A stretch of 64,000 bases of DNA from Clostridium_AW sp040797845 (GCA_040797845.1 JBFNFA010000005.1:124001-188000); one strand, 5' to 3'; shown: positions 18,076-27,437, numbered from the stretch's first letter. Notes: a model not told the origin generated them from the sequence alone. Made by a program: numbers and translations.

Positions 18076-18102
18076 CGTCTAAAAAATAAACTATTTACAA
18101 AC

Positions 18103-18151
18103 ATATCATTTATTGATATATTATATTTAATGATATATCAATAAATGATAT
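18103..18151. promoter_or_regulatory. Perfect 19-bp inverted repeat, likely PadR operator
   Basis: 18103-18121 and 18133-18151 are exact reverse complements (ATATCATTTATTGATATAT on the left) with an 11-bp spacer, 26 bp before the padR-type start. Such a site in front of a PadR gene suggests autoregulation of the two-gene operon. Confidence 0.7.
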
Positions 18152-18177
18152 ATATAGAAGATAGAAAGGACAGTGTT

Positions 18178-18498
18178 ATGCCAAGAAAAGATTCTATTGA
18201 TATTGGAGAACTAACAGACTCTACTTTTTACATTTTATCTAGTGTCATTGAGGAAAAGCACGGATATTTAATTATGAAAACCATTGAGAAATTTACTAAT
18301 AATGAAGTTGTTATTGGTCCTGCAACACTTTATACAACACTGAAAAAGCTTTTAGCAGCGGATTTAGTGGAGTTAAATTCAGACAAAAATGAAAATAAAA
18401 AAGTATATAAGATAACAGATAAAGGACGAGAGATGCTGAAAAAAGAAATTGAGCGGAAAAAACAGATGGTTAAATTTGCCGAGAATTTTTTGGAGTAG
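18178..18498 (+). CDS. PadR-family transcriptional repressor
   Basis: 107 aa, with the PadR winged helix (FYILSSVIEEKHGYLIMKTI, then GPATLYTTLKKLLAADLVEL and YKITDKGREML). ATG 18178 follows GAAAGGA; the longer frame starts inside the operator. It is followed after 15 bp by a DUF2812 membrane protein, a standard pairing in Firmicutes in which PadR controls the membrane gene. Confidence 0.9.
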   Translation: MPRKDSIDIGELTDSTFYILSSVIEEKHGYLIMKTIEKFTNNEVVIGPATLYTTLKKLLAADLVELNSDKNENKKVYKITDKGREMLKKEIERKKQMVKFAENFLE

Positions 18499-18513
18499 AA
18501 AAGGGGAGTGTTC

Positions 18514-19239
18514 ATGGAAAGCAAATATGTAATGATTAGTGGGTTTGCCTTTAGTGAAGAAAGCGATATGGAAAAACTAAAAAAATATGCAAGCCAAGGT
18601 TGGATATTAAAAGACATAGCAGGAGGGTTTTTTTATAAATTAAAAAAAGATAAACCTAAAGACATAGTATATACTTTAGATTATCAAATGGAGGCAGATG
18701 AAGAATATTTTACTTTATTTAAAGAAGCAGGATGGGAACTTGTTATTTCTATAGGAAACCAAATGCACATTTTTTCAGCACCAACTGGTACTAAACCTAT
18801 TTATAGTGATAGTCAATCAGAAATAGATAAATATACAAGTATAAGGAACGTAACAAGAAGGGGAACACTTTATTCTTTGATAATAGCTATAGTACTAATA
18901 GGTTTGTTGGCTGTTTCTGCAATTTTCATAAGACCTATTTTTTTGATTATCTTAGGATTATTAATAATTGATATGATTGTGTTTGTTTTTAATTTTATGC
19001 CTTACTTAATGTATAATTTTAGAATTAAGCAAATAAAAAAATACGGCAAGTGTAAAAGTGAAACAATAGATAATAAAAGTTCATGGAAATTATATGCAAT
19101 TGCAGGCGTTCTATGGTTAGCTATAGGAATATGGCATTTAATTGGTAAACTATATTTTTCTGCAGTATTTTTTATAATTTTTGGTGCTTTTTTTATTTTT
19201 TCAAGTTCAGCCTACTTTAAGAAATATAAAAAGTCTTGA
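18514..19239 (+). CDS. DUF2812 membrane protein
   Basis: An N-terminal DUF2812 domain (about residues 1-100: ISGFAFSEESDMEKLKKYA, GWILKD, EAGWELV) followed by four predicted membrane segments in two pairs (about 115-165 and 190-240). The family is usually encoded next to PadR regulators; its function is unknown. ATG 18514 follows AAGGGGAG. Confidence 0.85.
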   Translation: MESKYVMISGFAFSEESDMEKLKKYASQGWILKDIAGGFFYKLKKDKPKDIVYTLDYQMEADEEYFTLFKEAGWELVISIGNQMHIFSAPTGTKPIYSDSQSEIDKYTSIRNVTRRGTLYSLIIAIVLIGLLAVSAIFIRPIFLIILGLLIIDMIVFVFNFMPYLMYNFRIKQIKKYGKCKSETIDNKSSWKLYAIAGVLWLAIGIWHLIGKLYFSAVFFIIFGAFFIFSSSAYFKKYKKS

Positions 19240-19260
19240 TAAATTAAAGAATATGAAGGT

Positions 19261-19290
19261 AAATTCCTAGTGAATATTCACTAGGAATTT
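19261..19290. terminator. Bidirectional terminator
   Basis: A perfect palindrome with two 15-base halves (left half AAATTCCTAGTGAAT) lies between the convergent DUF2812 and thiT genes. Confidence 0.85.
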
Positions 19291-19319
19291 ACTATGTTAA
19301 TAAGTTATTTGTTTTTTAA

Positions 19320-19961
19320 TTAAGCAGTAATTTCTCTAGCAATTCTTCTAGTGACAGTTTTTATTTGAGGAAGCAGAGATACAGCTATACATATAACTGT
19401 TTCAGTTCCTATTAAAAGACCATTTACTGATAATGAATATATAGCAGGGTGCATTCCTTCTGGGGCATAGCTACCAAAGAATATAACTCCAGATAGGAAA
19501 TGAAAAAACATTCTTCCAAGACCACCTACCAAAGAAGATAAAGCTAAATTATTTCTAAATAGACCAGCAAGCCCTATAGCTCCGAAAGCTAATGGAAAGT
19601 CTAAAAATATCTGTGCCCAGTGGACTATATAAGGGTCTTGGATAAATTGTAATAATCCATAAGCTGTTCCAACTATAATGCCTGGTATAGCTCCAAACAT
19701 TGATGAAAAAACCATAATTGGCAACATACTAGCAGGAGTTATACTACCACCTTGTGGCCATGAAAATAGTTTTATATAAGATAATACAAAAGATAGAGAA
19801 ATACATAAGCTACCATATACTAACATCTTAATGCTAAACTTAGTTTCATTTCTCTTTTTTAAGCCTATTATAGATAGCAATATAAGTAAAGCTAATATTA
19901 CCAAAGTTACAGGCTTAAATTCTAAAAACTCCTTTAAAACTTCACTATTAAATTCTGGCAT
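19320..19961 (-). CDS. thiT: Thiamine transporter S component ThiT
   Basis: 213 aa and six hydrophobic segments. WPQGGSITPASMLPI is the thiamine-binding signature of the ECF S-component ThiT, and GTAYGLLQFIQDPYIVHWAQ, followed by LDFPLAFGAIGL, is equally typical. It captures thiamine at the membrane and works with a shared ECF energizing module encoded elsewhere. A TPP riboswitch is in the leader and AAGGAGG precedes the start, which together settle the assignment. An extra N-terminal segment of about 35 residues precedes the usual start of the family. Confidence 0.93.
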   Translation of the reverse strand: MPEFNSEVLKEFLEFKPVTLVILALLILLSIIGLKKRNETKFSIKMLVYGSLCISLSFVLSYIKLFSWPQGGSITPASMLPIMVFSSMFGAIPGIIVGTAYGLLQFIQDPYIVHWAQIFLDFPLAFGAIGLAGLFRNNLALSSLVGGLGRMFFHFLSGVIFFGSYAPEGMHPAIYSLSVNGLLIGTETVICIAVSLLPQIKTVTRRIAREITA

Positions 19962-19990
19962 AAAAAAACCTCCTTAAGATTTAATTATAA

Positions 19991-20093
19991 TCGCTGGAGG
20001 ATACGAAGACTCACGCTTTCCTACGCAGGTATTATCCTGTTACAGGTTCAAAGGGTCCACCGAAGTGTCTCAGCAAAAGCTCCCCTAGCGACT
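19991..20093 (-). promoter_or_regulatory. TPP riboswitch (THI element)
   Basis: On the minus strand the aptamer has GGGGAGC, the GCTGAGA box, ACCCTTTGAACCTG and the GGATAATACCTGCG block, closed by TCGCT/AGCGA. The 3' side contains CCTCC, which could pair with the GGAGG of the thiT ribosome binding site about 25 bases later, so translational control is likely (inference). Confidence 0.95.
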
Positions 20094-20172
20094 AAATATA
20101 TTATTTTCGTTTAAATATTAGCATGTATTATTAAAAAAGTCAAATTATGCGATTTTTGCAGAAGAATATTAA

Positions 20173-20204
20173 CAAGCTCGATTCACTATGCTCCTCGCAA
20201 GAAC
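20173..20204. repeat. 32-bp dispersed repeat, copy 1
   Basis: Starts CAAGCTCGATTCACTATGCT and ends CTCGCAAGAAC. An identical 32-mer is at 46001-46032 in the same orientation. It is distinctly GC-richer than its surroundings and lies in a gap with no gene. Confidence 0.8.
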
Positions 20205-20390
20205 CCCTAGTGGATTTTTATTCTTCCGATTACTAGAAGAAGGTAGTAAAATTTGAAAGCTTCATTGACTAGATAATTGTAAATTAGTATAATTCAATTT
20301 GAATAATAGAATATTTTCTTTAAAAAGAAATATAGATATTAATAGTATAAAAAAGTATAAATATAAATTTTAAGGTATTGGAGAAAGTAA

Positions 20391-21017
20391 ATGAATAATT
20401 ATGATTATAAAAAGGAAACAAAAAAAACATATTCTTGGCCTGTAATTATAATGTTTACTATAGTGTTTTGGCCATATGGATTGTACTTAATATACAAGAA
20501 ACTTAACTCTAATAATAAGGAGAAATTTTTAAGATATATATCATATTTCTGCTTTTTTATGACTGTAGCAGGTATAGTAGCGACATTAACCTCCCCAGAT
20601 AATGCAACAGAAAGTATTCCGCCTACTATAGTTTTCTTTGTTATAGGACTAGCATTGTTTAGGCGTTCTAAAAAACTTATTTTTAAGGCTGAAAAATATG
20701 AAAAATATATTTCTATGATTATAAATGAAAAAGAACTTATTATAGATAATATTGCAGGGGCTATGTCTCTACCTGTACATGTTGTAAAAAAAGATTTAAA
20801 AGATATGATTAATAAAGGGTATTTCAAAGGTGCTTATATAAATGATATTACTAACGAAATAGTTTTCCCAAAACCAAATAAGAAAAATGTCAATGAGACT
20901 ACACCTAACTATGAGCCGAAAATTCAGGCGAAAGCTGTAACATGTAAAGGTTGTGGAGCTCCAAATAGGGTAACTACCAGTGTTGCAGAATGCGAATATT
21001 GTGGATCACCACTATAA
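20391..21017 (+). CDS. Two-helix membrane protein with C-terminal zinc ribbon
   Basis: 208 aa: two or three hydrophobic segments at about 16-32, 46-63 and 73-88, then a small winged-helix-like region (IIDNIAGAMSLPVHVVKKDL and INKGYFKGAYI), and a C-terminal zinc ribbon C-x2-C...C-x2-C (CKGCGAPN, CEYCGSP). Similar proteins in clostridia are annotated only as zinc-ribbon or PCI-like membrane proteins. The function is unknown. GGAG-type site upstream; terminator downstream; no operon partner. Confidence 0.7.
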   Translation: MNNYDYKKETKKTYSWPVIIMFTIVFWPYGLYLIYKKLNSNNKEKFLRYISYFCFFMTVAGIVATLTSPDNATESIPPTIVFFVIGLALFRRSKKLIFKAEKYEKYISMIINEKELIIDNIAGAMSLPVHVVKKDLKDMINKGYFKGAYINDITNEIVFPKPNKKNVNETTPNYEPKIQAKAVTCKGCGAPNRVTTSVAECEYCGSPL

Positions 21018-21061
21018 ATAACACTTAGAAATAGACATTAAATAATTAAAATAGTATTTAA

Positions 21062-21101
21062 AAATCTCAGATAGAGTAGAGGAACTATCTGAGATTTTTT
21101 C
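21062..21101 (+). terminator. Terminator after zinc-ribbon membrane gene
   Basis: AAATCTCAGATAG pairs with CTATCTGAGATTT, followed by T residues. Confidence 0.85.
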
Positions 21102-21126
21102 TATACCATAGATATGAAAATATCTC

Positions 21127-21163
21127 GATAGTATAATATGTCTAATAGATATATTATACTATC
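21127..21163. promoter_or_regulatory. 13-bp perfect inverted repeat before AraC-type gene
   Basis: GATAGTATAATAT (21127-21139) pairs with ATATTATACTATC (21151-21163). There is no T run after it, so an operator fits better than a terminator. It precedes the AraC gene by about 70 bp. Confidence 0.45.
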
Positions 21164-21230
21164 TTTATATGAAGAGAATATAATTATGAAAAACTCAGAA
21201 AATAGTAAGGTAAGTAAAAGGGAGGTTTTT

Positions 21231-22118
21231 ATGACTAACGTTACATATGAAAAAGTAAATTTAAATGAAAATCTGCCTGCATTTATAAGGTACGTTGGTA
21301 AAGAGAATTTTGACATGGGAAAATATTTCTATATACCTCCCCATTGGCATAGAAGTATAGAAATGACATTTGTTACCGAAGGAAAAGTAGCAGGAGTTAT
21401 TAATGGTAAAAGCATTAATGTGGAGAGTGGAGAGTTCATTTTTGTGAATAGTGGGGATGTGCATGAAATTGAGAAATATCCGGATCAACCATGTGGAGCT
21501 GTGATTTTGATTTTATCCTATGAATTTATAAAAAAATTATATCCTGATATTGATAATATTAGGTTAGATATCATGAACTCAAATTTTAAAAAAGATAGAT
21601 TACGAGAAATATTTTTAGAAATGAAAGAATTTTGTTTGCATCCAAAAGAATTAGATTATATTAAAGTAAATTCATATATTTATGAAATTCTATATATTTT
21701 ATTATCTAATTGTATAATTTTAAAAGATCAGTATTATATAAAAAATTATTTTAAGTATAGAGAAAAGCAAAAAGAAATATTAACTTATATTAGTGAAAAT
21801 TATAAAGAAGAGCTAACATTAGAACATATATCTAAACATTTTTATATGAGTAATGAATATTTTTCAAGAAAATTTCGTGAATGGTTTGGTATTACTTATA
21901 AAGTATATTTGAGTAATTTTAGGCTTCATAAAGCCTATGAAGATATAGTAAACAGTGAGATGAATATTCAAGATGTTGCCATCTTTCATGGGTTTTCAAA
22001 TGTGAAGTCTTTTATAAGCTTATTTAAGAAAAAGTATAAAATGACTCCTTTTAAATATCGCCAATATTTAAAAGAATCAAAAAATGACATTAAAATGGGC
22101 AAAAAAGAACAACAATAA
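21231..22118 (+). CDS. AraC-family regulator with cupin sensor
   Basis: An N-terminal cupin (PPHWHRSIEMTFVTEG, VESGEFIFVNSGDVHEIE) probably binds a sugar; the C-terminal AraC helix-turn-helix pair (ITLEHISKHFYMSNEYFSRKF-like, then DVAIFHGFSNVKSFISLF and TPFKYR) binds DNA. ATG 21231 has GGGAGG 6 bases upstream; the longer frame overlaps the inverted repeat. It lies directly before a GH3 glycosidase and an esterase, so it is most likely their activator. Confidence 0.9.
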   Translation: MTNVTYEKVNLNENLPAFIRYVGKENFDMGKYFYIPPHWHRSIEMTFVTEGKVAGVINGKSINVESGEFIFVNSGDVHEIEKYPDQPCGAVILILSYEFIKKLYPDIDNIRLDIMNSNFKKDRLREIFLEMKEFCLHPKELDYIKVNSYIYEILYILLSNCIILKDQYYIKNYFKYREKQKEILTYISENYKEELTLEHISKHFYMSNEYFSRKFREWFGITYKVYLSNFRLHKAYEDIVNSEMNIQDVAIFHGFSNVKSFISLFKKKYKMTPFKYRQYLKESKNDIKMGKKEQQ

Positions 22119-22278
22119 TTTGATAAAAAATGATAACCTTTAAATAAGGAAAAAGAATGGGCATAATCGATTAAAAACAAAGAATGTGCCTAATTCTAAA
22201 AGGTTATGAAAACGTTTTAAGTCATTGCATGTAAAGAGATTTCTAAAAGAATAAATATTAAAATTGGAGAGGTGTAAA

Positions 22279-24513
22279 ATGAAAGAATATACAAGAAAAG
22301 AAATAGATAATTATATATATGTGAAAAATCATGGTGGAAAAGATATAGCATATGCAAAGAACTCAGGGGTTGAAATTCTTCAAGTAGATGGATATTATTT
22401 TAAAGATTTAAATAAGAATGGAAAATTAGATCCATATGAAGATTGGAGATTGCCCATAGAAGATAGAATTAATGACTTAGTAAAGCAGATGAGCATTGAG
22501 CAAATTGCAGGTTTAATGTTATATAGCCAGCATCAAGCAGTGTCTACTGGTGAGGGTTTATTTGAGAGGATGTTTTCAGGCACCTATGATGGGAAATCAT
22601 TAAAAGAAAGTGGGAAAAAGATTAGTGATTTAACTGATCAACAAAAGAAGTTTTTGACTGAAGACAACTTACGTCATATTCTTTTGACAGTTGTTGATGA
22701 TGCTAAAACAGCAGCAAAATGGAATAATAATATTCAAGCTTTTGTAGAAGAAATTGAACTAGGTATTCCAAACAATATTAGTTCAGATCCTCGTCATACT
22801 CCAAATGCAGACACTGAATTTAATGCAGGATCAGGAGGGGAAATATCAAAATGGCCAGAACCACTAGGTTTAGCTGCTACCTTTGATCCAGAACTAGTTA
22901 GACGTTTTGGACAGGTGGCTTCAAAGGAATATCGCTGTTTAGGGATTTCAACAGCATTATCACCTCAGGTAGATATAGTCACAGAACCTAGATGGATGAG
23001 ATTTAATGGAACCTTTGGTGAGGACAGCAAGTTATCAGCTGATATGGCAGAAGCCTATTGTGATGGTTTTCAAACTGATGAAGAAACTGGTCAGTGGGGA
23101 ACAGGAAGTGTAAATGCAATGGTTAAACATTGGCCAGGAGGAGGAAGCGGAGAAGGTGGAAGAGACGCTCACTTTGGATATGGAAAGTTTGCAGTTTATC
23201 CAGGTAATAACTTTGAAGAGCACTTAATACCATTTACTGAAGGTGCATTTAAGCTGAAAAATGGAACAAAACAAGCATCTGCAGTAATGCCATATTATAC
23301 AATTTCTTATGATGTAGATATAGTAAACAATGAAAATGTTGGAAATTCATATAGTAAGTATTTAATTACAGATTTATTACGTAATAAATATAACTATGAT
23401 GGAGTTGTATGTACCGACTGGATGATTACAAAGGATTGTCCGGATATAGCATCCTTTATGGTGGGAAAATGCTGGGGAGTAGAAACAATGAGTGAGGCAC
23501 AACGTCATTATAAAATATTAATGGCTGGTGTAGATCAATTTGGTGGAAATAATGAAATGCAACCAATTATAGATGCTTATGAAATTGGAATTAAAGAGCA
23601 TGGAGAAACCTTTATGAGGGAACGTTTTGAAAGAAGTGCCAAGCGTTTACTTAAGAATATATTTAGCACTGGTTTATTCGAAAATCCTTATGTAGATCCT
23701 GATTATTCGGAAACACTTGTTGGCAATAAGGAATTTATGCAAGAGGGTTATGATGCTCAAGTTAAATCTATAGTAATGTTAAAAAATAAAGATAATGCTT
23801 TACCTATTTTAAATAAAAAGAAGGTGTATATTCCTAAGCGTAGAGTAAAAGAAGGTGTAGATTGGTTTGGAAATGTAATACCAGCCCATGAGGTATTCCC
23901 AGTTAAGGATACAACTGTTGAAAGATATTATACATTAGTTGAAACTCCAGAAGAAGCAGATTTTGCATTGGTATTTATTGAATCACCAGATAGTGTAGGA
24001 TACAAAGAGAAAGAGGGATATGTTCCTATAACTCTTCAATATGGGCCATACACTGCTGAGTTTGGAAGAAAAGAAAGTATTGCACAAGATAAAAATGATG
24101 TAATTAAAAATCGTAGTTACTTAGGCAAGAGTAATACATGTAGCAATGAACAAGATTTAGATATTATTTTAGAAACAAAGGCAGCTATGAAAGATAAGCC
24201 TGTAATAGTTTCTATGAATTGTAAGAATCCTACCATTGTGGAAGAGTTTGAAAGCAAGGTGGATGGAATTTTAATAAACTTCAATGTGCAAGTAGAAGCA
24301 ATTTTAGATATTGTTTCAGGAAAAGAAGAGCCAAGTGGATTGCTACCTTTCCAAATACCAAAAGATATGAAAACTGTAGAAGAACAATTTGAAGATGTTT
24401 CACGTGACATGGAATGTTATGTTGACGAAGAAGGGCATAGTTATGACTTTGCTTATGGAATGAATTATAGCGGTGTAATTCAAGATGATCGTGTGAAAAA
24501 ATATAAGAAATAA
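22279..24513 (+). CDS. Glycoside hydrolase family 3 enzyme
   Basis: About 744 aa. N-terminal (beta/alpha)8 barrel with WPEPLGLAATFDPELV, KHWPGGGSGEGGRD (substrate-binding Lys-His) and the nucleophile Asp in GVVCTDW; the C-terminal alpha/beta sandwich follows (VKSIVMLKNKDNALPIL). There is no signal peptide, so it acts in the cytoplasm. The sequence between the nucleophile and the C-domain and the long VERYYTLVETPEEADFALVF part are typical of a clostridial GH3 subgroup whose exact sugar is unclear. ATG 22279 follows GGAGAGGTG. It is cotranscribed with an esterase. Confidence 0.9.
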   Translation: MKEYTRKEIDNYIYVKNHGGKDIAYAKNSGVEILQVDGYYFKDLNKNGKLDPYEDWRLPIEDRINDLVKQMSIEQIAGLMLYSQHQAVSTGEGLFERMFSGTYDGKSLKESGKKISDLTDQQKKFLTEDNLRHILLTVVDDAKTAAKWNNNIQAFVEEIELGIPNNISSDPRHTPNADTEFNAGSGGEISKWPEPLGLAATFDPELVRRFGQVASKEYRCLGISTALSPQVDIVTEPRWMRFNGTFGEDSKLSADMAEAYCDGFQTDEETGQWGTGSVNAMVKHWPGGGSGEGGRDAHFGYGKFAVYPGNNFEEHLIPFTEGAFKLKNGTKQASAVMPYYTISYDVDIVNNENVGNSYSKYLITDLLRNKYNYDGVVCTDWMITKDCPDIASFMVGKCWGVETMSEAQRHYKILMAGVDQFGGNNEMQPIIDAYEIGIKEHGETFMRERFERSAKRLLKNIFSTGLFENPYVDPDYSETLVGNKEFMQEGYDAQVKSIVMLKNKDNALPILNKKKVYIPKRRVKEGVDWFGNVIPAHEVFPVKDTTVERYYTLVETPEEADFALVFIESPDSVGYKEKEGYVPITLQYGPYTAEFGRKESIAQDKNDVIKNRSYLGKSNTCSNEQDLDIILETKAAMKDKPVIVSMNCKNPTIVEEFESKVDGILINFNVQVEAILDIVSGKEEPSGLLPFQIPKDMKTVEEQFEDVSRDMECYVDEEGHSYDFAYGMNYSGVIQDDRVKKYKK

Positions 24514-24531
24514 AAAGGAGAGGAGTAAAAA

Positions 24532-25638
24532 ATGAGCAGAAAATATTCACAAGAATTATTAGAAAAAATTATAGATAAACAAAAAATAGTTAAAATTAAT
24601 GGGGCAGAAATTATAGTAAAAAACATACCTGATAGCGATGAGAGAGGGGTAATGGATCCACGTTTTTATAATGATATAAAAATGCAAATGACTTTGATGA
24701 AATTTATGCCTAAAAAACTATTGAAAATGGATACTTCTCCAAAATCAATTGGTAAGTTAAGAAAGATGTTTGGTGGAATTAAGAGTAGTCCAATAGTTGA
24801 AAAGAAGATTGATATTATTCATGAAACTGTAGAAGCAGCAGATGGATATAAAATACCAGTACGTGTTTATAAATCTGAGACTACAAAGGAAAATGCACCA
24901 ATTCTTTATTATATCCATGGGGGTGGATTCTTTGGCGGTTCACCTGATGTTATTGAAGAATTAGTAAAATTAATTGTTGAAAAGACAGATATCTTAGCAG
25001 TATCAGTTGACTATCGTTTATGTCCAGAGAATCCATATCCAATAGGTCATGAAGATTGCTATTCAGTATTAAAATGGATTTATGATAAAGCAGAAAGTCT
25101 TGGTGGTAATAAAAATAATATTTTCGTAGCAGGTGACAGTGCTGGTGGAAACTTAACTCAATATTGTACTACAAAAGATATGGAGCAGGGAGTAGGCATG
25201 GTAAAAGGACAATTGTTGCTTTATCCTACTTTAAATATGGCAAATGTTGAAGATGAATTCTTTAAATGGAGTAGAGATGAATATGAGATTTCTCCAAAGT
25301 ATAAATCTAGCATAGAAATGATGCTAGGAATGTTTGAAGGATTATCAGGAGGTTTAAGTGAGGTTTTAGGTACTACGGATATTAAAAATGAATACCTAAA
25401 TCCATATACTAGAGACCCTAAAGGACTTCCTCCAACATTTATTACCGTTGGAGAATATGATTTTCTAAAAGTAGAATGTTTAGCATATGCTGCAAAACTT
25501 ACTAAAGCAGGTGTTGAAACAAAAACCGTATTATATAAAGGCTTAGGCCATGCTTACGGAGACAATGTAGGAGTTTACCCACAAAGTGAGGATTGTGCAA
25601 TTGAAATGGGGAATTTCATTTTAAAATATAGTAAGTAG
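24532..25638 (+). CDS. Alpha/beta hydrolase (hormone-sensitive lipase-like esterase)
   Basis: The oxyanion motif HGGGFFGGS and the nucleophile elbow GDSAGGN define the HSL/acetyl-esterase family; the catalytic Asp is in GEYDFLKVE and the His in GLGHAYG. 368 aa with an N-terminal cap of about 100 residues. It starts 18 bp after the GH3 gene with a strong GGAGAGGAG site. Together they may deacylate and hydrolyse an acylated glycoside (inference). Confidence 0.88.
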   Translation: MSRKYSQELLEKIIDKQKIVKINGAEIIVKNIPDSDERGVMDPRFYNDIKMQMTLMKFMPKKLLKMDTSPKSIGKLRKMFGGIKSSPIVEKKIDIIHETVEAADGYKIPVRVYKSETTKENAPILYYIHGGGFFGGSPDVIEELVKLIVEKTDILAVSVDYRLCPENPYPIGHEDCYSVLKWIYDKAESLGGNKNNIFVAGDSAGGNLTQYCTTKDMEQGVGMVKGQLLLYPTLNMANVEDEFFKWSRDEYEISPKYKSSIEMMLGMFEGLSGGLSEVLGTTDIKNEYLNPYTRDPKGLPPTFITVGEYDFLKVECLAYAAKLTKAGVETKTVLYKGLGHAYGDNVGVYPQSEDCAIEMGNFILKYSK

Positions 25639-25671
25639 ATATTAGATAAAAGGGGAAGAAAATGAAACATG

Positions 25672-25715
25672 AAAACCTGGACAATACAGAAATGTGTTGT
25701 TCAGGTTTTACTTTT
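25672..25715 (+). terminator. Terminator after esterase gene
   Basis: AAAACCTGGACAA pairs with TTGTTCAGGTTTT (one wobble), followed by T residues. Confidence 0.75.
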
Positions 25716-25718
25716 TAA

Positions 25719-25761
25719 TTACTCTTTAACATATGAATCAGTAATTTTTTTACAAAGTTTA
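25719..25761 (-). pseudogene. Scar of a marR-like gene 3' end
   Basis: 40 of 43 bases match 32838-32880, the 3' end of the intact MarR gene, in the same orientation. The rest of that gene is absent; the sequence joins directly to the aminopeptidase fragment at 25762. Confidence 0.7.
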
Positions 25762-25786
25762 ACTTTTTTTACTTACGGTAATAGGA

Positions 25787-26611
25787 ATGAAGGTATTTTT
25801 AGAGGTTGCAAAAGGATCTATTCATAAACCAAAATTAATAATTATGAGATATATGGGTAATCCCAAGATTAATGAAAAAATTGGACTTGTAGGTAAAGGT
25901 CTTACTTTTGATACAGGTGGATATTCTCTTAAGCCAACAACATCCATGGACAATATGAAAAGTGACATGGGTGGAGCAGCCGCTGTTATTGGCACAATGC
26001 AAGCATTAGCAAAGAATAAAGTACAAAAAAATGTAATAGCGGTAGTAGCAGCTTGTGAAAATGCTATTTCAGGTGGAAGCTATAAACCAGGAGATATTAT
26101 TGGGTCTATGGCAGGTAAGACCATAGAAGTATTAAATACAGATGCAGAAGGTAGATTAACATTAATTGATGCTATTACTTATATTATTGAAAAAGAAAAT
26201 GTAGAAAAATTAGTAGATGTAGCAACTCTTACAGGAGCAGTGTTAGTAGCACTTGGTACTGAAATAACAGGAGTAATAAGTAATGATGATGCTTTTTATG
26301 ATGAGTTATTAGTAGCAGCAAAGAGAAGTGGAGAAAAATTCTGGAGACTTCCAAATGATAAGTGCTTTAAAAAACTATATAAGGGTAGCTTTGCAGAACT
26401 TAAAAATACTGGTGGACGTAATGCTGGAACAATTACAGCTGGTATGTTTATAGAAGAGTTTGTGCAAGATAAGCCATGGTTACATCTAGATATTGCGGGA
26501 ACTGCTTGGACAGATGATGGAAATGATTGTACACCTAAGGGAGGAACAGGAGCACCTGTTAAAACATTATATGAACTTGTTGTAAAAGATGTATGTAAAC
26601 ATTCTAAATAA
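25787..26611 (+). pseudogene. Leucyl aminopeptidase (M17) C-terminal fragment
   Basis: Reads as the M17 catalytic domain from its start: VGKGLTFDTGGYSLKP, MKSDMGGAAAV and NTDAEGRLTL contain the metal and active-site residues, and the C-terminus is complete. Family members are about 480-500 aa; this one is 274 aa and lacks the whole N-terminal domain. In-frame residues VIG just before the ATG still match the family, and upstream of that the sequence switches to the marR scar, so a recombination cut off the 5' half. There is no ribosome binding site of note, so it is probably not functional. Confidence 0.8.
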
Positions 26612-26764
26612 ATATAGTATATCCAAATCTATAAAATACTGAGCTTTACACAAAAATGAGTTTTGTAAGGTGCTGCTCAAGAATCAAGATTGTCTGCAGG
26701 TATAGGAATCCATTTAAGTGGAAAAATAACGCTAACATTTGAGTAAATTTTAAGGAGTGGTTAT

Positions 26765-27277
26765 ATGAGTATTTATACTAGAACTGGAGATAAGGGAACT
26801 ACAGCTTTATTTGGTGGCAGCAGAATAGAGAAAGATAGTCTAAAAGTTGAAGCCTATGGAACTATAGATGAATTAATCTCTAATATGGGGGTAGCTTCTT
26901 CCTTTATAAAAGATGAGGAACTTAAAGCTGAATTAGTAGATATACAAAAGAAGTTGTTTGTATTAGGTGCAGAACTTGCCAGTGATGAAAATGGGATTAA
27001 ACATCTAAAGGAACAAATTGAGCAGAACGATATAGATAATTTAGAAAAAATTATAGATAAGTATATGGGAAAAGCGGCCCCTTTTAAGGGGTTTGTAACT
27101 CCAGGAAAAAATACTCAGTCAGCTATGCTGCATGTATCTAGAACTGTGGCAAGAAGGGCTGAGAGAGTAATAATAACTTTCAGCAAAGAAGATAAGGTTA
27201 GGGAAGATGTTAGAAAGTATGTAAATCGACTTTCAGATGCCTTATATGCTATGGCTAGATTTGAAGAAGAAAAATAG
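26765..27277 (+). CDS. Cob(I)alamin adenosyltransferase, PduO type
   Basis: Transfers the adenosyl group of ATP to cob(I)alamin to make coenzyme B12. YTRTGDKGTTALFGG is the ATP-binding N-terminus; SRTVARRAERV and NRLSDALYAMAR are the conserved C-terminal helices. 170 aa is full length. A ribosome binding site (AAGGAG) precedes ATG 26765. No cobalamin riboswitch is recognisable in the 150-bp leader, and no B12-dependent enzyme lies next to it. Confidence 0.92.
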   Translation: MSIYTRTGDKGTTALFGGSRIEKDSLKVEAYGTIDELISNMGVASSFIKDEELKAELVDIQKKLFVLGAELASDENGIKHLKEQIEQNDIDNLEKIIDKYMGKAAPFKGFVTPGKNTQSAMLHVSRTVARRAERVIITFSKEDKVREDVRKYVNRLSDALYAMARFEEEK

Positions 27278-27396
27278 TGGTAAGCAAGTCTTTCCTTTCT
27301 TCGTTTCTATTATAAATTAATTATATCATATTATTTAAATAGCATTTGATGCTTCAAACAGTAAATATAGTTGTATTAGAAATTATGAAAATAAAA

Positions 27397-27437
27397 TAAG
27401 GGTACTATGTGCAAATAGCACAAGTATCCTTATTTTA
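27397..27437 (+). terminator. Terminator after adenosyltransferase gene
   Basis: AATAAGGGTACT..GTGC pairs with GCAC..AGTATCCTTATT; its right arm runs into the uvrA-like scar. Confidence 0.7.

Noticed and set aside
20405..20827. 140-aa minus-strand ORF opposite the zinc-ribbon membrane protein
   Set aside because: Shadow of the plus-strand gene, which has the better ribosome site and a recognisable zinc ribbon.
26612..26764. Possible cobalamin riboswitch before the adenosyltransferase gene
   Set aside because: No B12-box-like sequence or typical aptamer pairing can be seen; a short open stretch reading SAGIGIHLSGKITLTFE is more likely coincidence.
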